The translations under genes and the position numbers were made by a program. From positions 2,920 through 12,063 of the forward strand of contig MAXR01000260.1 in assembly GCA_001751155.1 (NCBI GenBank): a stretch of DNA of 9,144 nucleotides, read 5' to 3'. Below are positions 1-7,064 of this stretch, in pieces (within the stretch, counting starts at the first letter, position 1; every line of letters starts with the position of its first letter). Source of the stretch: Desulfuromonadales bacterium C00003068. Its GTDB lineage: Bacteria; Desulfobacterota; Desulfuromonadia; Desulfuromonadales; Desulfuromonadaceae. The notes beneath the pieces are model-generated. The model had not been told where the DNA came from. It did no database searches and saw only the letters and a list, made by a program, of their open reading frames with translations.

Positions 1-1
1 G

Positions 2-145
2 GGATTAGCTGCTCTGCACGCTGCCGCTTATCCTGAAGTCGGAAACTATCTATACTTTGTTGCAACGGGTGAGGGCGGTCATTATTTCTCGCATACCCTC
101 AAAGAGCACAATCGAGCCGTTCGACGCTATCAATTAAAACGCTAA
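2..145 (+). CDS. mltG: MltG-type endolytic murein transglycosylase, C-terminal end only
   Basis: Only the last 47 codons and the TAA stop are inside the window; the gene starts to the left. The visible peptide starts GLAALHAAAYPEVGNYLYFV and continues with ATGEGGHYFSHTLKEHN, ending in YQLKR. This matches my memory of the conserved end of the YceG/MltG family, in which a G-L-x-A...A-A-x-P stretch is followed by YLYFVA, a glycine-rich GGH and F-x-x-T/N-L-x-x-HN. In the family, MltG is anchored in the inner membrane and cleaves nascent glycan strands in the periplasm, releasing ends with anhydro-MurNAc and so helping set strand length. The catalytic glutamate lies upstream and cannot be checked here. 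In Escherichia coli tmk follows mltG, but here a transporter gene follows after 197 bases, so that linkage is not kept. No hairpin plus T-run is visible after the stop. Confidence 0.88.
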   Translation, partial: GLAALHAAAYPEVGNYLYFVATGEGGHYFSHTLKEHNRAVRRYQLKR

Positions 146-330
146 TCTCCCCTTGTCATCTCTGTGAAAAAGGCATAGGCTACCCACCTGCAAGACGATA
201 CCCATCTGCTGAGTGTCGCCTATCGAGACTTGTTAATAAGGTTCGGAAGGTACCTATCACCTAGCCTCCCTTTACGTAATATCCTGTAAAGCCGAGACCA
301 TCTGATATCTATCTAACGACGAGTTTATCA

Positions 331-337
331 GAAGGAG
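331..337 (+). promoter_or_regulatory. Ribosome binding site that fixes the transporter start at 343
   Basis: The purine run GAAGGAG ends five bases before ATG at 343, which is normal spacing. The same frame also has a GTG at 337, but that codon overlaps the Shine-Dalgarno run itself and cannot be served by it. The ATG at 343 is therefore preferred, giving 566 rather than 568 residues. Confidence 0.8.
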
Positions 338-342
338 TGCTG

Positions 343-2043
343 ATGACTTCGCGTTTAGTGCCAGAGTTGCTGTGTTGCCTGAAAGAGGGTTACTCACGCA
401 AACGATTTGTTGAAGATTTAATGTCTGGGTTAATTGTTGGCGTCGTGGCCCTACCGTTAGCCATCGCTTTTGCCATTGCATCGGGGGTGAAGCCTGAACA
501 GGGTCTGTTCACCGCAGTTATTGCGGGGTTTCTCATCTCACTATTTAGTGGCAGTCGGGTGCAAATTGGTGGACCAACCGGTGCGTTTATTGTTGTTGTT
601 TTTTCCATTGTTCAGCAGCATGGTTATGCTGGTTTAGCGGTTGCTACCATGATGGCGGGAGCACTGTTGATTGTGATGGGTGTCTGTCGTTTAGGTACGG
701 CGATTAAGTTCATCCCCTATCCGATGACCGTCGGTTTTACCAGTGGTATTGCGTTGATTATCGCCATGACCCAAGTTAAGGATCTATTTGGGCTTAGGCT
801 AGAATCTTCTTCAACAAGTTTTGTTGATCGCGTAGTGCTCTACTCTCATAATCTTTCGACGTTTTCTATTGAATCCGTTGTTGTGGGCGGGTTGGCGTTA
901 GCAATTATTCTTCTCTGGCCGCGTGTGACTAAAAAGATCCCTGGCTCTATTGTTGCGCTGATTGTAACAACGGTGATTGTTCAGGGCTCTAATCTCCCTG
1001 TTGAAACTATTGGTAGTGCTTTCGGTCAAGTACCAACGATGTTGCCACGGCCTCAGTTGCCCCATTTTGAGTGGGCCATGATCCCTGCTTTAATTTCACC
1101 AGCATTAACGATTGCGCTGTTGGCGGCGATCGAATCACTCCTGTCGGCCGTGGTTTCAGATGGCATGACGGGGCACCGCCATAAATCCAACATGGAGTTA
1201 GTTGCGCAGGGGATTGCGAATATGGTTTGTCCGCTGTTCGGTGGTATTCCGGCGACGGGAGCCATTGCACGAACGGCAACCAATGTAAAAAATGGTGGTA
1301 CAACGCCTATTTCTGGATTAGTCCACGCGTTGACATTACTCATGATTATGATGGTGTTTGGTCGTTGGGCCAGTCTTATCCCTTTAGCTACACTAGCCGC
1401 AGTCTTGTTAGTTGTTGCCTACCATATGAGCGAGTGGCGCCACTTTGTGCGCTTATTTCGTTCGCCACGTAACGATATTTTTGTGATGCTGACCACCTTT
1501 GCATTGACAGTATTTGTCGATTTAACTGTTGCTATTGAGGTCGGCGTAGTGTTGTCGGCGTTACTGTTTATGCAACGGATGGGTAGTGCAACACAGGTTC
1601 GCCACGTGAGTGGTCAGGGTGTTTTAAATTTGGATGAAGAGCAGGAAGATGATCGTTCGATTTCGTTGTACAAAATTCCTCAAGGGGTTGAGGTGTTTGA
1701 AGTGCACGGGCCGTTTTTCTTTGGTGCGACCAATCAGTTTAAAGATACCTTGAGTATTATTGAACAGCCACCCAAGGTTCTCATCTTACGTATGCGTCAT
1801 ATCTTTACGATTGATGCGACGGCTATTCGTGTTTTGGAAGATGTCTTCGAAAAAACAGACAACGATAACACGCAATTGATTTTGTCAGGCGTTCAGGACA
1901 ATGTGTTGACGAAGCTAAAACGGACATATTTATATTCTGAGCTTGGCGAACAGCAGATAGTTGGTGATATTGATGCCGCGCTCAAACGAGCGCGGGTGCT
2001 GTTGGCTTTGGCTGAAGTTGATGACGAGATCTCTACTCTTTGA
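343..2043 (+). CDS. SulP family anion transporter with STAS domain (DauA/YchM type)
   Basis: An inner-membrane carrier of the SLC26/SulP family, 566 residues from the ATG at 343, a normal family length. A hydrophobic domain with many membrane helices spans roughly residues 26 to 412. It contains the family signatures GGPTGAF near 76-82, a G-F-T-S-G-I stretch near 131-136, and the block AAIESLLSAVVSDGMTG near 261-277 with its conserved glutamate, followed by a G-G-I-x-A-T-x-A-I-A-R-T stretch. A cytoplasmic STAS domain covers about 448-555 (VFEVHGPFFFG through the IDATAIRVLED segment). The sequence resembles E. coli DauA, a C4-dicarboxylate carrier, but SulP members also move sulfate or bicarbonate, and substrate cannot be read from sequence. 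A weak possible promoter lies at 153-181 (TTGTCA, 17 bases, TAGGCT). The final 11 bases overlap the convergent response-regulator gene. Confidence 0.9.
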   Translation: MTSRLVPELLCCLKEGYSRKRFVEDLMSGLIVGVVALPLAIAFAIASGVKPEQGLFTAVIAGFLISLFSGSRVQIGGPTGAFIVVVFSIVQQHGYAGLAVATMMAGALLIVMGVCRLGTAIKFIPYPMTVGFTSGIALIIAMTQVKDLFGLRLESSSTSFVDRVVLYSHNLSTFSIESVVVGGLALAIILLWPRVTKKIPGSIVALIVTTVIVQGSNLPVETIGSAFGQVPTMLPRPQLPHFEWAMIPALISPALTIALLAAIESLLSAVVSDGMTGHRHKSNMELVAQGIANMVCPLFGGIPATGAIARTATNVKNGGTTPISGLVHALTLLMIMMVFGRWASLIPLATLAAVLLVVAYHMSEWRHFVRLFRSPRNDIFVMLTTFALTVFVDLTVAIEVGVVLSALLFMQRMGSATQVRHVSGQGVLNLDEEQEDDRSISLYKIPQGVEVFEVHGPFFFGATNQFKDTLSIIEQPPKVLILRMRHIFTIDATAIRVLEDVFEKTDNDNTQLILSGVQDNVLTKLKRTYLYSELGEQQIVGDIDAALKRARVLLALAEVDDEISTL

Positions 2044-2791
2044 TTTTATTGCGTTTTTTAAATTGAATCAGCCACTCTTGCAGTTCCCGTTCTTCGTGCT
2101 CAAGCTCGAAGGGGTTGATCAGACCACGATGCGTGGCGACTGAAACGGCTCTGTTGCGTGGGTTGAAGGCATCGCCCACTTTTTCCGTTTGAAATTGTTC
2201 TTGGTCAATACTCAGCTTGTTGTACAGTGAGTTGAGCCGGCTTTGTACCCCACGCCGAGAGAGATAACGCCGCTGGGCGATCAGGTTATCTGTTAGTCCA
2301 AGTGAAATATCAATGAGCGCTTCGAATTCAATATCGGAGAGAGCCGTTTGACTGTGACCCGTTCGACCTTGAACTTTGCGTACATCGGGGTCAATCCAGC
2401 ATTGTTCATCAATTAGCACGGTGACAACAGCCGAAGCGATACGGCTCTTAGTGTTTGATTTTAGGATGTAACCGTAAACAGTTTCTGGCGGTACAATTTT
2501 TAGCAGCGAGCGCACGTACATCTCATCTTTAAATTGACTCCAAAAGACAATCCGTGCTTGGGGCTTTTGATCCCAAAGTGCCTTGGCAAAATCAATACCA
2601 TTCAATTCGGGCATTTGAATATCGCTAATGACCAGCGGGTTTTCAACTTCTAACGCCATTTCAAGGGCAGCCTGACCATTTGGTGCCCGAGCAATAGTGA
2701 AATTGGCTAGGTCAGAATCAGCTAAAAGCTGCTCAAGAAATTCAAAATCTTTGGGGTTATCTTCGGCGATAATAATTTTAAATGCTGGCAT
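2033..2791 (-). CDS. Response regulator, receiver plus LuxR/NarL-type HTH
   Basis: A cytoplasmic two-component response regulator of 252 residues. The receiver domain fills about 1-125: acidic pair E10-D11, phospho-acceptor D57 in the ISDIQMPELNG segment, S85 at the Thr/Ser switch position and K111 in YILKS. A LuxR-type helix-turn-helix follows at about 150-194; the stretch LTDNLIAQRRYLSRRGVQSR aligns without gaps with the usual LSNKEIA...TVKNH core, although it is divergent and arginine-rich. A further charged tail of about 57 residues (195-252) is not part of the standard NarL fold and I cannot assign it. ATG at 2791 has GGAG seven bases upstream. The gene lies downstream of the HisKA_3-class kinase on the same strand, which is its likely partner, 200 bases away across a palindromic element. 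Its targets are unknown; the convergent SulP gene is a candidate only by proximity. Confidence 0.87.
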   Translation of the reverse strand: MPAFKIIIAEDNPKDFEFLEQLLADSDLANFTIARAPNGQAALEMALEVENPLVISDIQMPELNGIDFAKALWDQKPQARIVFWSQFKDEMYVRSLLKIVPPETVYGYILKSNTKSRIASAVVTVLIDEQCWIDPDVRKVQGRTGHSQTALSDIEFEALIDISLGLTDNLIAQRRYLSRRGVQSRLNSLYNKLSIDQEQFQTEKVGDAFNPRNRAVSVATHRGLINPFELEHEERELQEWLIQFKKRNKIKE

Positions 2792-2855
2792 GGTGTCTCT
2801 CCGTTATAAATTGTCGGCTACTGATTCCAGCGGTGTTTATGTTGTTTCGGTATAG

Positions 2856-2991
2856 CTATTCAGCATGATGTGCTAGCAACCCCCATATCAAGGGACACAT
2901 GAACCCATCCATGGGGTTTGTTGCCGCCGTCCATGGCGACAAACACCCTTGACATGGGGGTTCCCAGCACAATGGATGGTGTGCTGAATAG
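2856..2991. repeat. 136-base imperfect palindromic element with nested hairpins
   Basis: The outer arms, CTATTCAGCA at 2856-2865 and TGCTGAATAG at 2982-2991, are perfect 10-base inverted copies. Inside, 2870-2894 pairs with 2946-2970 at 22 of 25 positions. At the centre, GTTTGTTGCC at 2916-2925 pairs with GGCGACAAAC at 2935-2944 with one T-G wobble, leaving a 9-base loop. The motif ATGGATGG or a close variant appears three times, at about 2905-2914, 2928-2936 and 2972-2979 on one strand or the other. There is no convincing ORF inside. The element sits between the kinase stop codon and the response-regulator start, and its edge is one base from that stop. Its form fits a dispersed palindromic repeat (REP/MITE-like), or an mRNA structure separating expression of the two genes. 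Copy number elsewhere in the genome cannot be judged from here. Confidence 0.78.
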
Positions 2992-4368
2992 TTACGTTTC
3001 TGTTTCATCATTTTTGTTATGTTCCACTGATACTTCAAAGCGTGTTCCCGTGGAAAAACGGGAGGAGCGCCATTCAACCGTCGCGCCAATAGTTCGAGCA
3101 CGCTCTTGAATATTGTGTAGACCACGACCTAGAGCATCCTTTGATAGGGTGAATCCGCAGCCATTATCTTCAACCGATATGACGATGTGTTGATTTGCCA
3201 CATCAAAGTTGACTTCGTAGCGTGTCGCTCCAGAGTGACGATACACATTATGCACGGCTTCAACAATAATACGATAGAGCTGAAGTTGAACCGATTTCGA
3301 CAGAACAAGTTCTTCAGCTAAGTCGGAAGCATAATAGTTGCTTTCGACACTGTGGCCATTGCCATTTTGATGCGTTTCAATGTGAGATTGCAGTGCTGCA
3401 TTGAGTCCTAATACGTCAAGGGTTTGTGGATGCAGATCATCCATGACTTCCCTTAAGTTATTGATCGACCCCTGAAGTTCGGTTTCGATTTTCATTGCAA
3501 CTTCTGCGCATGTTCCCGATTTAAGTTCTTGAACGTCCCGTAGAATGTTTGAGAGGTCTGAAAGGGTTTGGTCGTGCAGGTCACGAGCAATCCGCCGTCG
3601 CTCCTCTTCTGCTCCTTCGAGTAGTTTCTCGGCACCGACAACACGAATCAGCTTGTCAGCCATGTTACCCAGTGAAACGTTGAGATCATCAAGTTCATCG
3701 CTGATTGTTTCGGGGGCGGTGCTCAGGTCGCGCTCGCCACGCAGTAGGCTACTTGCTCCAGACGAGATCAGTTGGATTCGGCGTAAAATTCGGCGGGCGA
3801 AAAATAGCGATAATAAAATCCCTAAAACAATGGATGCGCTCATGACAATAAGGGAGACCAGGGCCGTTCGTGCAACCAGTTCATCAATACTTTTGTTTTG
3901 TTTTCGTTTAATTTTCCCGCGTTGGCTGCGCGCCGTTTCAATGAGGGTGATCACTTTAGGACGCATGACCGAGAGGGCAGAGAGAAAACGTTCAGTATCA
4001 ATGCCCTCACTCGGATCGAGGTCAGCAACGGCTTGATTTAATACGGTAACTGTTTCGGGTGGCACTTTTAGGTGCGCCAGTGTGTGATTGATGGCCCGAG
4101 AAAGGTGTGCGTAAAGTTGATCCATCTCTTCAAGGCGTGGCGCATTAACGACGAAATTACGCCGCAATGCCGTAGATAGCGCATGGATTCTCTTTGCCGC
4201 AAGATCAGCCTCGGCTAACGAGATGAACACCTTAACGAGGTCGTTCGCCTGACGGCGTTTAACCGATAAATCCCAGTAGGAATACTGAAGAAAAATCAGT
4301 AAAAGTCCCATAATTAATAGGACGGCTGCTGGGGCCATTAAGATTTGGTGTTTGAGTTTAATACGCAT
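2992..4368 (-). CDS. Membrane sensor histidine kinase, HisKA_3 class (NarX/DesK type)
   Basis: A 458-residue inner-membrane kinase. Membrane helices lie at about 9-29 and 168-190, enclosing a mostly helical extracytoplasmic region of some 137 residues that I do not recognise. The NarX nitrate-binding box is not apparent. A HAMP linker follows at about 190-243, then the dimerisation helix EEERRRIARDLHDQTLSDL with phospho-acceptor H265. The HATPase has an N-box with E370 and N374, the G1 motif VEDNGCGF near 399-406 and GRGLHNIQERA near 414-424. The glutamine usually found four residues after the Asp of the HD pair is S270 here, so phosphatase activity may be altered. The ATG at 4368 is the first possible start, since an in-frame TAG lies just upstream, but it is preceded by a run of C with no Shine-Dalgarno sequence. 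The likely partner is the LuxR-type regulator downstream. Confidence 0.88.
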   Translation of the reverse strand: MRIKLKHQILMAPAAVLLIMGLLLIFLQYSYWDLSVKRRQANDLVKVFISLAEADLAAKRIHALSTALRRNFVVNAPRLEEMDQLYAHLSRAINHTLAHLKVPPETVTVLNQAVADLDPSEGIDTERFLSALSVMRPKVITLIETARSQRGKIKRKQNKSIDELVARTALVSLIVMSASIVLGILLSLFFARRILRRIQLISSGASSLLRGERDLSTAPETISDELDDLNVSLGNMADKLIRVVGAEKLLEGAEEERRRIARDLHDQTLSDLSNILRDVQELKSGTCAEVAMKIETELQGSINNLREVMDDLHPQTLDVLGLNAALQSHIETHQNGNGHSVESNYYASDLAEELVLSKSVQLQLYRIIVEAVHNVYRHSGATRYEVNFDVANQHIVISVEDNGCGFTLSKDALGRGLHNIQERARTIGATVEWRSSRFSTGTRFEVSVEHNKNDETET

Positions 4369-4393
4369 GGGGGAAAGCTAGCATAGGCGCTTT

Positions 4394-4427
4394 AATTACG
4401 CACTGTGCGAATGCACAGTGCGTAATT
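4394..4427. repeat. Perfect 15-bp inverted repeat between protease and kinase genes
   Basis: Arms AATTACGCACTGTGC (4394-4408) and GCACAGTGCGTAATT (4413-4427) are exact inverted copies around the 4-base loop GAAT. Read on the minus strand, it lies 67 bases after the protease stop and 25 bases before the next kinase start. The bases after the stem on that strand are AAAGCGCC, so the T-run of a classical intrinsic terminator is missing. On the plus strand GTTAATCTTT follows, only loosely T-rich. It could be a factor-assisted terminator, an attenuating mRNA hairpin, or a dyad operator for a dimeric regulator. A second, weaker hairpin (4459-4465 with 4469-4475, 3-base loop) lies closer to the protease stop, also without a T-run. 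Confidence 0.72.
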
Positions 4428-4494
4428 GTTAATCTTTGTGTGCCCTGAGTTGCGGCGGCAGTGGTGTTACCGCTGGTGATTCGACCCGTTGTAT

Positions 4495-5872
4495 TTATTC
4501 AAGGATTAGTGTGGTGAAAAATAAGCCGTTGCCACGTTGAATTAGGAGGCGTTGAACCCGCTCATGGTTGTCAGATGAGACAGCCTTGTTGAGGTCAGAT
4601 TGGCTAGAAATTTGTTGATTGTTGTACTCAACGATCACATCGCCAGGGAGCAATTTTGCTTGTTCTGCAACACCGCCAACAATAACCGAGGTGATCACAA
4701 CGCCTTGCTCGGCTTGGATGTTCAGTCGCCTTTTTATCTCATCGCTAAGGTCCATGGTTGTGATGCCGAGAGGGTTGTCGCGAACAGGAACTGTTGCAAT
4801 CTTTTCTTCAGCATTTAGTTCACCAATGGTCACCATGATGTTGAGGTTCTTGCCATCGCGGTAGACACCGATATTTGCCGTGTCGCCAATAGCAATGTCG
4901 GCCACTAAGCGTGGTAGGTCGTTGATGCTCTCAATCTTGTGTTCGTCGAGGGTCATGATGATATCGCCCCGTTTTAATCCCGCCTGTTGAGCCGGAGAGT
5001 TTTCAGTGATGGAGGAGATCAGTGCGCCCTTCGTGGTTTCGAGATCAAATGAATCAGCGAGATCTTTGGATACTTTTTGTATGGTCACGCCTAGCCAGCC
5101 ACGTGTGACATGGCCTGTGGCTTTGAGCTGGGGTAAAATATTTTTCGCTGCATTAATGGGAATCGCGAAGCCGAGCCCTTGTGCTCCGGAGACGATGGCT
5201 GCATTAATGCCGACCACTTCACCGCGCGTATTAAATAGTGGCCCGCCAGAATTGCCAGGGTTGATTGAGGCATCCGTTTGGATGAAGTTATCGTAAGGGC
5301 CTGCACCAAGTACTCGACCTTTGGCCGAAACAATGCCAACGGTTACCGTTTGTTGGAGGCCAAATGGGTTGCCAATAGCCATGACCCATTCGCCAATCTC
5401 AAGTTCGTCGCTGTTGCCAAGGGTTACCGTTGGTAACTTTTCGTCCGTTTCAATTTTCAACAGGGCAAGATCGAGTTTTGAATCAACCCCTTGTACTGTC
5501 GCCGAGAAAATCCTGCCACCAGCGATTTGAACTTTGATCTCATCGGCATTATCAACGACATGCTCATTGGTCAGAATATAGCCATCATCTGAAATGATGA
5601 AACCTGATCCGAGTGATTTTTTTGGGTCGTGCGGGCCATTGTACTCTTGCAGGAAATTTTTAAAAAAATCTTCAAAAAAATCACGGTGAGTCAATGACGG
5701 TTGCTGCTCGCCGGAAGGTAGTTGACTGGTTGTGTAGTGACGTACTGATATTCACTACAGCTGGCTTTAACTGTTTGGTCAACGCGACAAAATCAGGCGT
5801 GTGGCTCCAACCTATCGTTGGAACTAGAAGTATTAAGGCCAAAACAACTCGATATAAGGTGGTCCGTTTCAT
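4495..5872 (-). CDS. degQ: HtrA/DegQ-type periplasmic serine protease, frameshifted as read
   Basis: Read as one gene, this encodes an exported trypsin-fold protease that degrades or refolds damaged envelope proteins. The start at 5872 has GGAGGA five bases upstream and opens a signal peptide (MKRTTLYRVVLALILLVPTI, probable cleavage after GWS), followed by the family segment LKPAVVNIST. That frame stops at 5681-5683. The rest lies in the +1 frame, open from 5751 and running to 4495. It shows the triad His (TNEHVV), Asp (DSKLDLALL) and Ser (NPGNSGGPL), then two PDZ domains (from RGWLGVTIQ and from NPLGITTMD). The span of 1378 bases is 459 codons plus one base, so one extra base between 5681 and 5751 would explain it. 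A TTG at 5694 could begin the protease part alone, but without an export signal. Whether this is an error, a mutation or recoding cannot be told. It lies 85 bases after the OmpR-system kinase. Confidence 0.85.
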
Positions 5873-5877
5873 GCAGT

Positions 5878-5883
5878 TCCTCC
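5878..5883 (-). promoter_or_regulatory. Ribosome binding site for the protease signal-peptide start
   Basis: On the minus strand GGAGGA is followed by ACTGC and then ATG at 5872. This strong site supports the view that translation of the protease begins with the signal peptide and not at the TTG at 5694, which lies downstream in a different frame. Confidence 0.75.
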
Positions 5884-5957
5884 ATGAAATTGAATGTTTA
5901 TTTGGCCAAAAAATAACATGTAACTCTTTGAGTGCAAGCACTATGGTTGTGTTATTG

Positions 5958-7064
5958 CTATTTCTGACTTGGTTTAGGTTCTGGCCCATCCACGGGGAGG
6001 CTGATTGAGAATGTGCTGCCGACATTAGGCGTTGATGTGACCTGAATCGTGCCGTTATGGGCATCGGTAATCCCTTTTACGATTGCTAATCCGAGGCCTG
6101 TGCCGCCAGTGGTGCGATTACGTGCTTCGTCAGTGCGGTAAAAGCGTTCAAAAATATGGGGCAGATGCTGGTGTGGAATGCCAATGCCGTTATCACCGAT
6201 CTCAACGATGACCTCAGAGTCTTGGCGGTCGACATCAATAGTTACAGTGCCACTAACATTGGTATAGCGAATGGCATTGCTGATCAGGTTAAGAAAAAGT
6301 TGGCGTAAACGTAGATCATCACCACGAATCAAAATCTCTTCATTGACCTTGTGGCTTAATGTTACCTCGATATTTTTTGATTCAGCGAGGGTTCTGCCTT
6401 GTAGATAAAGTTCTTGTAACAGGTCGCTTAAGCTGATTTCACGAATTGATAGTGGCAGCTCACCAGATTCACTTTTAGCGAGGGTCAGCAGATCTTCAAT
6501 GATCCGGCCCATCCGTTCTATCTCTTCCATATTCGATTGGAGGATGTTGCGCATCTCGTCCGCAGTTTTTGCCCAGCGCAAACCAACTTCAGTTTCACCA
6601 CGCAAAATCGTCAATGGTGTGCGCAGTTCGTGAGAGGCATCGCCTGAAAATTGTCGAATCCTCTTTACCCCCGATTCAAGGCGGTCGAGCATGGTGTTGT
6701 ATTCTGTAACAAGGGCGTTGGCCTCTTTGCAGCTTTCGGTGGAGGAAAAGCGGAGGCTGAGGTTGTTGATGGTGATTTCGCGGCAGCGTCGTGTTAGGTC
6801 AATAAGTGGGTTGATGCAACGGTTGACACGCCAACTAAACAACACAATGATGGCGACGAGTAACAAAATGTAAGGGATGATGAGGGGTAGGAGTATCTCG
6901 AAGTTTAGTCCTTGGTTCGTAGCTATTGTTCCCGCGTTAGCAGCAGCTTTCGCCACGCGGGAAGAGTAGGTAAGGCAAACCACAGCGCTGGCTGCCGAAG
7001 TGACAGCCAGCGCGAGGACGGCCCAAAGTATCAGGCGATTTTTTACAGAATGGGGCAGGAACAA
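5958..7064 (-). CDS. Membrane sensor histidine kinase, HisKA class, partner of the OmpR-type regulator
   Basis: A 368-residue inner-membrane kinase. Membrane helices at about 10-31 and 56-78 enclose only about 25 extracytoplasmic residues, so sensing is probably intramembrane or through a partner protein. HAMP follows at about 78-132, then HisKA with H145 in DASHELRTP; the E-x-x-T motif (E146, T149) used for phosphatase activity is intact. The HATPase domain has an N-box with N263, D291-N-G-I-G-I, the F-box FERFYR at 305-310 and GGTGLGLAI at 320-328. Architecture resembles CusS or QseC-like kinases, but the tiny loop argues against a large metal-binding sensor. The start is TTG at 7064, touching the TAA of the regulator gene; the Shine-Dalgarno sequence lies inside the regulator's last codons, so translation is likely coupled. 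The protease gene follows 85 bases downstream. Confidence 0.9.
   Translation of the reverse strand: MFLPHSVKNRLILWAVLALAVTSAASAVVCLTYSSRVAKAAANAGTIATNQGLNFEILLPLIIPYILLLVAIIVLFSWRVNRCINPLIDLTRRCREITINNLSLRFSSTESCKEANALVTEYNTMLDRLESGVKRIRQFSGDASHELRTPLTILRGETEVGLRWAKTADEMRNILQSNMEEIERMGRIIEDLLTLAKSESGELPLSIREISLSDLLQELYLQGRTLAESKNIEVTLSHKVNEEILIRGDDLRLRQLFLNLISNAIRYTNVSGTVTIDVDRQDSEVIVEIGDNGIGIPHQHLPHIFERFYRTDEARNRTTGGTGLGLAIVKGITDAHNGTIQVTSTPNVGSTFSISLPVDGPEPKPSQK

Noticed and set aside
146..342. Possible riboswitch or structured leader before the transporter
   Set aside because: I compared the stretch with c-di-GMP type motifs and saw no match; only a 6-base pairing (177-182 with 262-267) is present, which is within chance.
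2856..2991. Integron attC site
   Set aside because: The arms do not show the paired RYYYAAC/GTTRRRY core sites, and there is no integrase or cassette array nearby.
2856..3125. An 89-codon minus-strand reading frame and a 63-codon plus-strand frame (2918-3109) over the palindrome and kinase end
   Set aside because: They are made of palindrome sequence and an alternative frame of the kinase, with no ribosome site and no recognisable protein feature.
3545..4036. 163-codon plus-strand frame antisense to the kinase
   Set aside because: Composition is serine and arginine rich, as expected for the opposite strand of a helical protein gene; no ribosome site or domain.
5640..5685. The two T7 runs (A7 on the plus strand) in the protease gene as the site of the frameshift
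   Set aside because: The second frame reads cleanly through both runs into the catalytic domain, and the first frame already stops just before them, so the break must lie upstream between 5681 and 5751.
5681..6064. A separate 127-codon protein starting far upstream of the signal peptide
   Set aside because: Its first half overlaps the kinase gene in another frame; only the part from 5872 has a ribosome site and a signal peptide, and that part belongs to the protease.
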